Source: Acidimicrobiia bacterium (GTDB lineage: Bacteria; Actinomycetota; Acidimicrobiia; IMCC26256; JAMXLJ01). Taken from it: DNA of 64,000 nucleotides. Within the stretch, counting starts at the first letter, position 1, and each line of letters starts with the position of its first letter. Below, piece by piece: positions 40,421-48,748 of this stretch. The stretch covers positions 1 to 64,000 of the forward strand of contig JAMXLJ010000127.1 in NCBI GenBank assembly GCA_024281095.1. Direction: 5' to 3'. The position numbers and the translations under genes are program-made. The notes below the pieces were generated by a model. It did not search any database and was not told the origin of the DNA. It saw only the letters and a list, made by a program, of their open reading frames with translations.

Positions 40421-41782
40421 TCAGGTGCGGAGAAGCTCGGCGACCTGGAACGCCAGGTCCAGCGACTGGCGGGCGTTGAGCCGCGGGTCGCAGACCGTCT
40501 CGTAGCGCTGCTCCAAGTGGTCGGGAAGGATCTCCTCCGTCCCACCCAGGCACTCGGTGACGTCTTCGCCGGTGAGCTCCACGTGCACGCCGCCCGGCCA
40601 CACGTCGGCTGCCTCGCAGGCACGGAAGAACGCCCGCAACTCGGCCATGACGTCGTCGAAATGCCGCGTCTTGTAACCGTTCGCGTGCACGAAGGTGTTC
40701 CCGTGCATCGGGTCGCACGCCCACACCACGGGATGGGCGCCGCGGCGCACCGCCTCGATCACCGCGGGGAGGCGCTCGTCGACGTGCTGAACCCCCATCC
40801 GGCTCACCAGGGTGAGCCGGCCCGGACGGCGCATCGGGTTGAGCCGCTCGCACAACGCGGTGACCTCGTCGGGGTCCGCCTTCGGGCCCAGCTTCACGGC
40901 GAGCGGGTTCTGCACGCCGGAGAGGAACTCGACGTGGGCACCGTCGAGCTGGCGTGTGCGCTCACCGATCCACAACAGGTGGGCCGAGCAGTCGTACCAC
41001 TGGTCGGTGAGGCTGTCGCGCCGTGTGAGCGCCTCCTCGTAGCCCAGCAGCAGCGCCTCGTGCGACGTGTAGAAGTCGACCTGGCGCAGTTGCAGCTCGG
41101 CTTCGAGGTCGATGCCGCACGCGGCCATGAACCGCAGGGCGCGGTCGATCTCGTGGGCCAGCTCGTCGTAGCGCTTGCCTTCACGACTGCTCGCCGCGTA
41201 TTCGAGGTTCCACGCGTGGACCCGACTGAGGTCGGCGAAACCGCCCTTGGTGAACGCGCGGACGAGGTTCAACGTCGCGGCGGACTGGTGGTAGCCGCGA
41301 AGCAGACGGGCGGGGTCGGGCGTGCGCGCGGTGGCGTCGAACGCGAAGTCGTTCACCATGTCGCCGCGGAACGACGGCAGCTCCGCGCCGTCGCGCGATT
41401 CGGTGGGCGACGAGCGGGGCTTCGCGAACTGACCCGCGATCCGGCCCACCTTCACTGTCGGCACGCCCGTGCTGTACGTGAGCACGATGGCCATCTGCAG
41501 GATGACCTTGAGCTTGTCGCGAATGGCGTTGGCTGAGAACGCGTCGAACGACTCGGCACAGTCGCCCGCATGCAGCAGGAAGCCACCGCCTTCGCTCACC
41601 GCCGCCAGCACGTCGGTGAGCTCGCGCGCTTCACCCGCGAACACGAGCGGCGGCATGCGACGCAACTCCTCGAGCGTGGCCTCGAGCGCGCGCGCGTCCG
41701 GCCAGTCGGGTTGCTGCGCCGCGGGTCGGTCACGCCAGCTGTCGGGCGTCCACGCGGGCGACGTGCTCGACGGGGAGCTCAT
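40421..41782 (-). CDS. Class II 3-deoxy-7-phosphoheptulonate synthase
   Basis: Condenses phosphoenolpyruvate and erythrose 4-phosphate, the first step of the shikimate pathway. Type II (plant/actinobacterial) DAHP synthase of 453 residues: FLLHAGDCAESF, GRIAGQFAKPRSSPTE, GMVNDF-like RGDMVNDFAF and WACDPMHGNTF are diagnostic. M. tuberculosis AroG is the model, where aromatic amino acids inhibit allosterically. It lies upstream of kgd on the same strand, 276 bp away, probably as a separate unit. Confidence 0.93.
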   Translation of the reverse strand: MSSPSSTSPAWTPDSWRDRPAAQQPDWPDARALEATLEELRRMPPLVFAGEARELTDVLAAVSEGGGFLLHAGDCAESFDAFSANAIRDKLKVILQMAIVLTYSTGVPTVKVGRIAGQFAKPRSSPTESRDGAELPSFRGDMVNDFAFDATARTPDPARLLRGYHQSAATLNLVRAFTKGGFADLSRVHAWNLEYAASSREGKRYDELAHEIDRALRFMAACGIDLEAELQLRQVDFYTSHEALLLGYEEALTRRDSLTDQWYDCSAHLLWIGERTRQLDGAHVEFLSGVQNPLAVKLGPKADPDEVTALCERLNPMRRPGRLTLVSRMGVQHVDERLPAVIEAVRRGAHPVVWACDPMHGNTFVHANGYKTRHFDDVMAELRAFFRACEAADVWPGGVHVELTGEDVTECLGGTEEILPDHLEQRYETVCDPRLNARQSLDLAFQVAELLRT

Positions 41783-41806
41783 GCGCGGGCCTTCACCGGT
41801 ACACGG

Positions 41807-42319
41807 TCACAAGTAGGCGCCGGGCGGGCCGGGCGGGCGGGCCGGGCCGCCGCCGGCCTCGAGCATCTGGCGCTGGCGCATCTGCTCGAACTGTGACTGG
41901 GCCGCCACCTGCTGGGTGAAGAGCGTGGCCTGGATGCCGTGGAACAGGCCTTCGAGCCAGCCCACGAGCTGGGCCTGGGCGATGCGCAGCTCGGACTCGC
42001 TGGGCGTCTCCGCGGTGAACGGCAGCGTGACCTCCTTGAGCTCGGCCTGGAGGTCGGGCGAGAGCACTTCCTCGAGCTCGTGCAGGGAGCGGTCGTGGAT
42101 CTCGCGCAGCATGCGCCGGCCCGCGTCGTCGAGCGGGGCTCGGCGCACCTCCTCGAGCATGTTCCGCACCATCGACGCGATGCGGATCAGCTTCGTGGGG
42201 CGCGTGACCTGCTCGTTGGACTGGTCGCGGTCGCCCTCGCCCTCGGGCGCGCCGTCGACGATCTCCGGTTGGAGGGGGCCCTGCGGGGGCGGCTGGTTGC
42301 GACCGTCGGTGTTCGTCAC
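41807..42319 (-). CDS. bpa: Bacterial proteasome activator (Bpa/PafE-like)
   Basis: ATP-independent 20S proteasome activator of actinobacteria, 170 residues. The conserved helical core (TKLIRIASMVRNMLEEVRRA, RMLREIHDRSLHELEEVLS, AQLVGWLEGLFHGIQATLF) matches the four-helix bundle that forms a dodecameric ring. The Pro/Gly-rich tail ends in GAYL; characterised homologs end in GQYL, which docks into proteasome alpha-subunit pockets. N-terminus is disordered and acidic. The GTG start follows GAGGAG. No proteasome genes are in the window. Confidence 0.9.
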   Translation of the reverse strand: MTNTDGRNQPPPQGPLQPEIVDGAPEGEGDRDQSNEQVTRPTKLIRIASMVRNMLEEVRRAPLDDAGRRMLREIHDRSLHELEEVLSPDLQAELKEVTLPFTAETPSESELRIAQAQLVGWLEGLFHGIQATLFTQQVAAQSQFEQMRQRQMLEAGGGPARPPGPPGAYL

Positions 42320-42348
42320 GTCATCGGCTCCTCGTCCACGATACGACG

Positions 42349-42444
42349 ACTTCAGGTTCGGGCCCGGTCCGGGCCCTGGGACTCCAGGTTCGGGCCCGGT
42401 CCGGGCCCTCGGACTTCGGGTTCAGGCCCGGCCGGGCCCGAGGA
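42349..42444. repeat. 32-bp tandem repeat, three copies
   Basis: Copies begin at 42349, 42381 and 42413. The unit starts near ACTTCAGGTTCGGGCCCGG and contains the palindrome GGGCCCGG-T-CCGGGCCC. Copies 1 and 2 are nearly identical; copy 3 has diverged. The repeats fill the spacer between the SDR stop and the bpa start, each able to fold into a strong hairpin. Probably termination for the SDR or attenuation ahead of bpa. Confidence 0.85.
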
Positions 42445-43230
42445 TCAGCGGGGTTGGAGGCCCGGGGGCCGCCGGCCCGCGGCCCCCGAGCCGGGCCCGG
42501 GAACGTCGTGGAACCGGTACGGCATCGGGTCACGGCCGGGCTGACACACCCAACACTCGCCGGTCCTGCCCGTCGTCACGATCTCCAACACGGCATCCGC
42601 GATCTGTACGGGCGGGATCAGCGGGAAGTCGACCGAATCGAGCAGCTTCCGTTGCTCGTCGCTCAGGATGTTCGTGTCGGTCATGCCCGGATTCACGGTG
42701 TTCGCGGTGATGTTCGATCCCGCGAGGGTGGGGGCGATGCTGCGCACGAACCCGACGACCGCGTGCTTGGTGAGGTCGTAGACGGGATCGAGCGGGAACG
42801 GGATGATCCCGGCGAGCGACGACGTGGCGACGATGGCGCCCCCGCCGCGTCGGGTCATCGCCCGGACCGCGGCCCGCGTGCCGAACACGACACCGTCGAC
42901 GTTGACCCGCATGATCCGCCGGTACTCCTCGTCGGACAGTGCCGTGATGTCGGCCTGGCCGATCGCGATGCCGGCGTTGAGATACGCGATGTCGACACCG
43001 CCGAACTCCCGCTCGCACGCCGCGAACGCGTCGTCGACCTGCGCCGGGTCGCCCGCGTCGGCGGCCACGAACATGTTGCCGGTGGCGTCGGCGACGGCCC
43101 GACCGCCCTCAGTGTCGAAGTCGACGACGCAGACGCGCGCGCCTTCCTCGGTGAACCGCGCGACGGTCGCCTTGCCGATGCCCGACGCGCCTCCCGTGAC
43201 GAGCGCGACCCGTCCGTCCAGCTGACCCAT
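42445..43230 (-). CDS. SDR family oxidoreductase
   Basis: Classical NAD(P)-dependent SDR of 261 residues: TGGASGIGKAT, Asp after the second strand (VVDFDTEGG, favouring NAD), NAGIAIG, catalytic Ser in VATSSLAGI and Tyr-Lys in YDLTKHAV. Substrate unknown. The ATG is set by a -10 seven bases upstream; the longer in-frame start would run toward the tRNA and is rejected. The C-terminus (after about residue 240) is Gly/Pro-rich, just before the GC-rich tandem repeats. Confidence 0.87.
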   Translation of the reverse strand: MGQLDGRVALVTGGASGIGKATVARFTEEGARVCVVDFDTEGGRAVADATGNMFVAADAGDPAQVDDAFAACEREFGGVDIAYLNAGIAIGQADITALSDEEYRRIMRVNVDGVVFGTRAAVRAMTRRGGGAIVATSSLAGIIPFPLDPVYDLTKHAVVGFVRSIAPTLAGSNITANTVNPGMTDTNILSDEQRKLLDSVDFPLIPPVQIADAVLEIVTTGRTGECWVCQPGRDPMPYRFHDVPGPGSGAAGRRPPGLQPR

Positions 43231-43237
43231 GGCCGGC

Positions 43238-43243
43238 AGGTTA
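43238..43243 (-). promoter_or_regulatory. Leaderless -10 of the SDR gene
   Basis: Minus-strand TAACCT, seven bases before the ATG, between this gene and the upstream tRNA gene. Confidence 0.48.
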
Positions 43244-43285
43244 GGCGCCGGCGTGGGCGCGCGGTCCTGAACAACTCGAGCGCGC

Positions 43286-43357
43286 GCCCTCGGGGTGATT
43301 CGAACACCCGACACACGGCTCCGGAGGCCGTTGCTCTATCCCCTGAGCTACGAGGGC
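43286..43357 (-). tRNA. tRNA-Arg (CCG anticodon)
   Basis: A 72-nt cloverleaf is complete without encoded CCA: acceptor GCCCUCG/CGAGGGC, D-stem GCUC/GAGC, anticodon stem ACGGC/GCCGU with loop CUCCGGA (anticodon CCG), and T-arm GGGUG-UUCGAAU-CACCC. It reads the CGG arginine codon, frequent in this GC-rich genome. No integrated element or duplicated tRNA end was seen at its 3' side. Confidence 0.95.
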
Positions 43358-43403
43358 GGAAACGGCGAGCGTACCGCGGGGGCTCGCCGCTCCCCTGGAG
43401 GGC

Positions 43404-44534
43404 TCAGCCCGCGGCGGCGTTGCGAATCGTCGCGAGCTCGAAGACGATCGAGCGATTGAGAGCCTGCAGCGTTGCTCGCGCCGCGGCCTCGATGGCGCTC
43501 GCGCCCGACGCGAGGCCGTGTCGCGGTTTCTGCGTTTCCGTACCGACGAGGCCGGCCGCGACGAGGAAGCCGTCACCCGTGCTCGTCTCGAGGGTCCGTG
43601 CCCACGCGGGCTCATAGGCCAGACCGGGCACGAAGCCGCGTAACGCGTCGAGGGTCGCCTCGACCGCTGCGAGCAGGCCCCGGCTCGCCGCGGCGCGTCC
43701 GATGGTCCGCCGCGCCGACAGCGTCAGGTGCACCTCGAGCTCGTCGGTGTCGGGGAACGTCAACACGGCGAGCAGTCGCACGCGGTCGTCGTCGCCGCCC
43801 TCGCTGCGCCGCTCCCTGCGCTCGGGTTCGGGCTCGCGGGCGAGGGTCTCGGCCGGCGGCGGGGGACTCTGGGGCGGTGGCGGCGGCTCCGGACCAGCCT
43901 GGTCGGGCGCCGTCGGCAGCGTCGGGGGCGGTGAAGGCGGGGGCGCCACGGGCTCCGCGCTGACCGGTGCACCGCCGGCGGCACCGGGCGTCGCGGAGGG
44001 GCCCGGTACCGGCTCCGGGGTGGGCGGCTCAGATGGCGCGGGCCCTGGCGGCGACGGCGCCGCGGGTTCCAGCGTGGCCTCTCCCGGTGGTTCGGGACGC
44101 GCGGGGTTTTCCCGAGCGGCCGGCTCCGGCGCGGCAGCTGATGGCTGGGGTTGCGGCCGGGGTTGCGACTGGGTCGGCGGGCGCGGCGCCTCGGTGGGCG
44201 TGGGCACCGCCCCCGACGTCGGCACGTTGGCCCTGGCGCCCGGCGCGCTCGCCGGAGCGGTCTCGGGCGCAGGAGTGGACGGGGGCGCAGGGGGCGCTTC
44301 CTGGCCCGGCGCAGTCGTGCGGCGGCGCGTGCGCCATCGCACGAGCTCGACCGCGACCGGCCGGTCGGAATGGCGGTAGGCGATCCGAGTGGCCTGGAGC
44401 GGGAGGCCAGGCTCCGTCTCCTCCTCGCCGACGTGGATCTGCACGAGCAGCACGTCGTCGCGCTCGGTGAAGCCTGTCGCGCGCACGCCCGGAAGCTTTC
44501 GCAGTTCGAGCTCGAGATCGTCGAGCGTCGTCAC
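43404..44534 (-). CDS. Hypothetical protein with a long Pro/Ala-rich linker
   Basis: 376 residues in three parts. The N-terminal alpha/beta domain of about 70 residues starts TTLDDLELELRKLPGVRATG. The low-complexity Pro/Ala linker runs to about residue 245. The C-terminal globular domain of ~125 residues includes LLAVLTFPDTDELEVHLTLS and repeats of an Ala-rich helix. The two domains share a theme of a helix followed by beta strands, possibly a duplicated fold. Its start overlaps the end of the diguanylate cyclase gene upstream, so they are co-expressed. No family recognised. Confidence 0.75.
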   Translation of the reverse strand: MTTLDDLELELRKLPGVRATGFTERDDVLLVQIHVGEEETEPGLPLQATRIAYRHSDRPVAVELVRWRTRRRTTAPGQEAPPAPPSTPAPETAPASAPGARANVPTSGAVPTPTEAPRPPTQSQPRPQPQPSAAAPEPAARENPARPEPPGEATLEPAAPSPPGPAPSEPPTPEPVPGPSATPGAAGGAPVSAEPVAPPPSPPPTLPTAPDQAGPEPPPPPQSPPPPAETLAREPEPERRERRSEGGDDDRVRLLAVLTFPDTDELEVHLTLSARRTIGRAAASRGLLAAVEATLDALRGFVPGLAYEPAWARTLETSTGDGFLVAAGLVGTETQKPRHGLASGASAIEAAARATLQALNRSIVFELATIRNAAAG

Positions 44535-45412
44535 CGCCGCGCCTCCTTGGCCTCGTAGAGACGGCGGTCGGCGAGCTTCACCAGTGCCTCACTGTCTTCC
44601 GCGTCTGCGGGCGTCGACGCGATCCCATATGAGAACGGCACGATCGGCGGTTCGCCGGGCTGACGCGCGGCGACGCGCTCGAGGAGCGCGGGCACGTCTT
44701 CGGGATGCGTGTTCGGCAGGATCAGCGCGAACTCGTCGCCCCCGATCCGAGCGGCGATGTCGCCGTAACGCAGCACGTGCCGCAACCGGTCGCCGAGCGC
44801 GCGCAGTGCCTGATCGCCGGCGGGATGGCCCTGCGTGTCGTTGATCTGTTTCAGGCTGTCGACGTCGAGCAGCACGAGCGTGAACGACCAGTTGTACCGA
44901 AGGCTGCGGGCCACGCCCATCTCCAACAGGCGGTCGAAGCTGCGGCGGTCGAAGAGCCCGGTGAGCGGGTCGTGCCAGGAGTCGTAGCGCAGGAGGTCGA
45001 GGCGCAACGCGACCGCGCACAGGCTCGTGACCACCGCCGGGTCGAACTGACGCGTGTCGAGCGGCGGATCGGTGTAGAGGCCGGGCTCGGCTTCGAGGAG
45101 TTCCTGCTCCTCCTCGGTGTCGAGCGGGCGGCGTCCGGCGGTAAAGACCTGCCGGGAGAGCCCCGGTTCGTCGATCACGACCGCGGCGTCGCGCAGCCCG
45201 AACTGCTCCACCAACCCGTCGAGCGCCTGGTAGATCAGCGAGAGACCCGAGTCGCTCGTCGCGAGCGATGCCATGAGCTGCGCGCTGAGCTGCGCCATCG
45301 CGCCACCGTCCTCACCCGAGGGTGGGCCGACATAGTGGAGCTGACCGTGCTCGGGCGGGCCGGAGGGAAGCAGGGCGGCGAGGCCGCGGCCGAGACCACT
45401 CTGTCGCGCCAC
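44531..45412 (-). CDS. GGDEF-domain diguanylate cyclase
   Basis: Makes cyclic di-GMP. C-terminal GGDEF domain (about residues 135-293): DPLTGLFDRRSFDRLL, LLDVDSLKQINDTQGH and the intact catalytic signature RIGGDEFAL. The N-terminal ~130 residues form a GAF-like sensor segment without membrane helix, so it is cytosolic. GGGGAGG touches the ATG at 45418 directly but is spaced six bases from the next in-frame GTG, which is therefore taken as the start. Coupled to the Pro/Ala-rich protein downstream. Confidence 0.87.
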   Translation of the reverse strand: MARQSGLGRGLAALLPSGPPEHGQLHYVGPPSGEDGGAMAQLSAQLMASLATSDSGLSLIYQALDGLVEQFGLRDAAVVIDEPGLSRQVFTAGRRPLDTEEEQELLEAEPGLYTDPPLDTRQFDPAVVTSLCAVALRLDLLRYDSWHDPLTGLFDRRSFDRLLEMGVARSLRYNWSFTLVLLDVDSLKQINDTQGHPAGDQALRALGDRLRHVLRYGDIAARIGGDEFALILPNTHPEDVPALLERVAARQPGEPPIVPFSYGIASTPADAEDSEALVKLADRRLYEAKEARR

Positions 45413-45652
45413 GACCATCCTCCCCAACGTGGCCCGCCCGCCACGCTCTGTTGTATTCCTGCCCCGGTGCACTGCCACGGGGCGTGATCCTGCTGATCCG
45501 ACCCGTCCATACCGAACAATAGCGACCACACGTCGCAACAGGCAGCCGAACGCGCAGACGGCCAGCGCCGGCGGGGACGACGCGTGTGGGATGCTGAGGC
45601 ACTCGCGAGCTGACCATCGCTGGGCCCTTCCCCGTCGGAGCGACCACACTCC

Positions 45653-47302
45653 GTGATACGCGAACGTCTCGACCACGCACTGCGCGACGCCATGACCGCG
45701 GCCGGCCTTCCGGCGCCCGCGGGCGACGGCGCGCTGGTCGAACCCGCGCGCAAGGGCTTCGGCGACTGGGGGAGCAACGCGGCGATGCGGCTCGCCCGCG
45801 ACGTCGGCTCACCCCCGCGAGACGTGGCGCAACGCATCGTGGCGGCGCTCGAACGGGCCCGGCCCGACCACGTCGAGCGCATCACCGTGGACGGGCCCGG
45901 TTTCATCAACTTCCACCTCGCGCCGACGTGGCTGTACGACGTGCTTCGCGAGGTGGTTGCCTCCGGTGACCGCTATGGCCGCGGCCAGGCGTACGCGGGG
46001 CAGCGGATCAACCTGGAGTTCGTGTCGGCCAACCCGACTGGGCCCCTGCACGCGGGCGGCGGACGCTGGGTCGCGGTCGGAGATGCGATCGCGAACCTGC
46101 TCGCATCGCAGGGAGCCGAGGTGCACCGCGAGTACTACCTGAACGACGCGGGAGCGCAGCTCGAGACCTTCGGAAGGTCCCTCTACGCGCGCTACCGCGG
46201 CGAGGATCCGCCCGAAGACGGCTACCGCGGCCAGTACCTCGTCGACATGGCCGAGCGGCTTCGTGCCGAACGGGGCGACGACGTCACGGAGGACGAGGCG
46301 CGCGAGTGGGGCTACCACGAGGTCGTGCGTGGTCTCCGGGAAGACCTCGCCCGCATCGGCGTGCGCTTCGACACGTGGTTCTCCGAGCGCGACCTGCACG
46401 AACATGGCGAGGTCGACGACGTGCTGCGCGAGCTCGCGGCGCGCGGGCACGCCTTCGAGGACGACGGCGCGGTGTGGCTGCGGTCGACCGCGTTCGGCGA
46501 CAGCCGCGACCGTGTGCTCGTCAAGGGCGACGGCGCGCCGACGTATCTCGCGGCCGACCTCGCGTATCACCGCGACAAGTTCAGGCGAGGCTGGAATCAC
46601 CTCGTCGACATCTGGGGTGCCGACCATCACGGCCAGGTCAAGTCGTTGCAGTCGGGCATGGAGGCGCTCGGCTTCCCGCCGAACGAGCCCGAGGTGATCC
46701 TCGGTCAGCTCGTCACGCTCGTGAGCGGCGGTGCAGTCGTGCGAATCTCCAAGCGGACGGGCAACATCATCACGCTGGCCGACATCCTCGACGAAGTCGA
46801 TCCCGACGTCGCCCGGTTGACGTTCCTGCTGCAGAGCATCGACAGCGCGCAGACGTTCGACCTCGACGTCGTCACGTCGCAGTCGATGGAGAACCCCGTC
46901 TACTACGTGCAGTACGCGCACGCTCGGATCGCGTCCATCGGCCGGAAGGCTGCGGAGCTCGGCGTCGAGCGTCGTCCGCTCGACGAGGTCGACCTGACGG
47001 TGCTCGTGCACGAGCGCGAGCTCGACCTGCTCCGCGCGCTCGCGTTGTATCCCGACGCGGTGGCCGAAGCGGCCGCGTTGCGGGCGCCGCATCGCGTCAC
47101 GGCATGGGTACGGGATTTCGCGGCACGGTTCCACGGGTTCTACCGTGACTGCCGCGTCATCTCCGAGGACGATGCGATCACGCAGGCACGTCTCTGGCTG
47201 GCCGAGGCCGCGCGTATCGCGCTCGCGGACGCGCTCGGCTTGCTCGGTGTGCACGCTCCCGACGAGATGTCGCGCCTCGACGAGGGCGACGACGGACAAT
47301 GA
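45653..47302 (+). CDS. argS: Arginyl-tRNA synthetase
   Basis: Class I aminoacyl-tRNA synthetase of 549 residues, cytosolic. N-terminal Add-1-like domain (about residues 1-85), then the HIGH-equivalent in SANPTGPLHAGGGRW, YYLNDAG, and the KMSKS-equivalent VRISKRTGNI; anticodon-binding helical domain at the C-terminus. First gene of argS-lysA-hom-thrC, the order found in mycobacteria. GTG start. Coupled to lysA through ATGA. Confidence 0.94.
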   Translation: MIRERLDHALRDAMTAAGLPAPAGDGALVEPARKGFGDWGSNAAMRLARDVGSPPRDVAQRIVAALERARPDHVERITVDGPGFINFHLAPTWLYDVLREVVASGDRYGRGQAYAGQRINLEFVSANPTGPLHAGGGRWVAVGDAIANLLASQGAEVHREYYLNDAGAQLETFGRSLYARYRGEDPPEDGYRGQYLVDMAERLRAERGDDVTEDEAREWGYHEVVRGLREDLARIGVRFDTWFSERDLHEHGEVDDVLRELAARGHAFEDDGAVWLRSTAFGDSRDRVLVKGDGAPTYLAADLAYHRDKFRRGWNHLVDIWGADHHGQVKSLQSGMEALGFPPNEPEVILGQLVTLVSGGAVVRISKRTGNIITLADILDEVDPDVARLTFLLQSIDSAQTFDLDVVTSQSMENPVYYVQYAHARIASIGRKAAELGVERRPLDEVDLTVLVHERELDLLRALALYPDAVAEAAALRAPHRVTAWVRDFAARFHGFYRDCRVISEDDAITQARLWLAEAARIALADALGLLGVHAPDEMSRLDEGDDGQ

Positions 47303-48609
47303 GCGCGCCGATCGACCTCGGATTGCTTCCGCGCAGCGCGCAGATCGCAACGAGCCGGCTCTCGATAGGCGGCTGCGACCTCGAAGAGCTCGCCGACCGT
47401 TTCGGCACGCCGCTCATCGTGTACGACGAGGGTGAACTGCGGGCGCGCTGTGCCGAGTACCGGAGGTGCTTCGGCGAGGATTCCGTTGCGTACGCGGGAA
47501 AGGCGTTTCTTTGCCTGGCGATGGCGCGCCTGGTGCACGAGGAGGGTCTGCACCTCGACGTCGTGACGGGCGGGGAGCTGCAGACCGCGCTGCAAGCCGG
47601 GTTTCCGGCGGACCGTCTCGTCTTCCACGGGAACAACAAGTCCGATGACGAGCTTCGGTGCGCGCTGCGCGAGCACGTCGGGCGCGTGGTCGTCGATTCG
47701 TTCGACGAGATCGAGCGAATCGAGCGCCTCGTGGACGAGGGTTTCGACGCACCGAGCGTCTCGGTGCGTGTCACGCCGGGTGTCGAGGCGCACACCCATG
47801 CCTACATCGAGACCGGAACGGAGGACTCGAAGTTCGGCTTCGGCGTCGACGCCGGCGTTGCGCTCGAAGCCGTGTTGCGCGTCGCGGAGAGCGCGGCGAT
47901 GCGCCTCGGGGGCGTGCACTGCCACATCGGGTCCCAGGTCTGGAACCTCACGTCGTACGCGCGGGCGATGCGCGTGGTCGTCGACCTCGTCGCGACCGTG
48001 GGGAAGCAACTGGGCGCTCCCGTCGAGGAGCTCAACATCGGTGGCGGGCTCGGGATCGCCTATCACGCGGGCGACGCGGCGCCCACGATCGCCGAGTACG
48101 CCGAGGTCGTGCACCATGCGTTCGACGACGCGTGCGCAGCCGCGGGACTTGATTCGCGGCCGCACCTGATGGTGGAGCCGGGCCGTTCGATCGCGGGACC
48201 GGCCGGCCTCACGCTGTACCGCGTCGGCACGATCAAGAACGTGCCGTCCGTGCGCACGTACATCGCCGTCGACGGCGGGATGAGCGACAACCCGCGACCG
48301 GTCATGTACGGCGCCCGCTACGAAGCCTTCCTCCCTGCACGTGCCGATGCAGACCGTCCTTTCGTCGCTACCGTGGCCGGCAAGCACTGCGAGCAGGGTG
48401 ACCTCCTCGTGCGTGACGCGACACTGCCGGATGGCGTCGCGGTCGGCGACGTGCTCGCAGTGCCGGTGACGGGCGCGTACGGCTACTCCATGGCGTCCAA
48501 CTACAACCGGGTGCCACGGCCCGCGGTCGTCTTCGTCACCGAAGGCGCGGCCCGAGTGATACTCCGCCGGGAGACCCTCGACGACCTCCTACGCTTGGAC
48601 CAGTCGTGA
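47299..48609 (+). CDS. lysA: Diaminopimelate decarboxylase
   Basis: PLP enzyme of the alanine-racemase fold that makes L-lysine from meso-diaminopimelate. Schiff-base Lys68 (AYAGKAFL), HCHIGSQ, NIGGGLGIAY (phosphate binding), EPGRSIAGPAG, and the C-terminal CEQGD and GAYGYSMASNYN with catalytic Cys and Tyr. 436 residues. ATG overlaps the argS stop. Last gene before the hom leader. Confidence 0.94.
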   Translation: MSAPIDLGLLPRSAQIATSRLSIGGCDLEELADRFGTPLIVYDEGELRARCAEYRRCFGEDSVAYAGKAFLCLAMARLVHEEGLHLDVVTGGELQTALQAGFPADRLVFHGNNKSDDELRCALREHVGRVVVDSFDEIERIERLVDEGFDAPSVSVRVTPGVEAHTHAYIETGTEDSKFGFGVDAGVALEAVLRVAESAAMRLGGVHCHIGSQVWNLTSYARAMRVVVDLVATVGKQLGAPVEELNIGGGLGIAYHAGDAAPTIAEYAEVVHHAFDDACAAAGLDSRPHLMVEPGRSIAGPAGLTLYRVGTIKNVPSVRTYIAVDGGMSDNPRPVMYGARYEAFLPARADADRPFVATVAGKHCEQGDLLVRDATLPDGVAVGDVLAVPVTGAYGYSMASNYNRVPRPAVVFVTEGAARVILRRETLDDLLRLDQS

Positions 48610-48634
48610 CGCTTCCGGGCCACCGTTGTGCCCA

Positions 48635-48748
48635 TGCGGCGACCGGAGCGAGCGGACGCGAGCGCAGGGAGCTCGCCAGCGAACGAACGACGCGGTGGAG
48701 CAAGGTGAACCCCGGAGCCCAGAGCGAGTGAGTGAGCGAGAAGGCATG
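48635..48748 (+). repeat. hom copy of the duplicated kgd/hom leader
   Basis: The 114 bp ending at the hom start codon are homologous to the kgd leader, in sense orientation to the gene in both cases. A small hairpin GCGAGC-GCAGGGA-GCTCGC is in this copy. Just before the start both copies read GCGAGTGAGTGAGCGAGAAG. If the in-frame GTG there is used, both proteins would begin Met-Ser-Glu-Arg-Glu. Confidence 0.8.

Noticed and set aside
42349-42444. CRISPR array
   Set aside because: The 32-bp units are directly adjacent with no unique spacers, and no cas gene is present.
43286-43357. tRNA-Arg as an integration site of a mobile element
   Set aside because: No integrase, direct repeat of the tRNA 3' end or composition shift was found on either side.
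48601-48745. Threonine-type peptide attenuator before hom
   Set aside because: No short frame rich in Thr or Ile codons was found, and the same leader precedes kgd.
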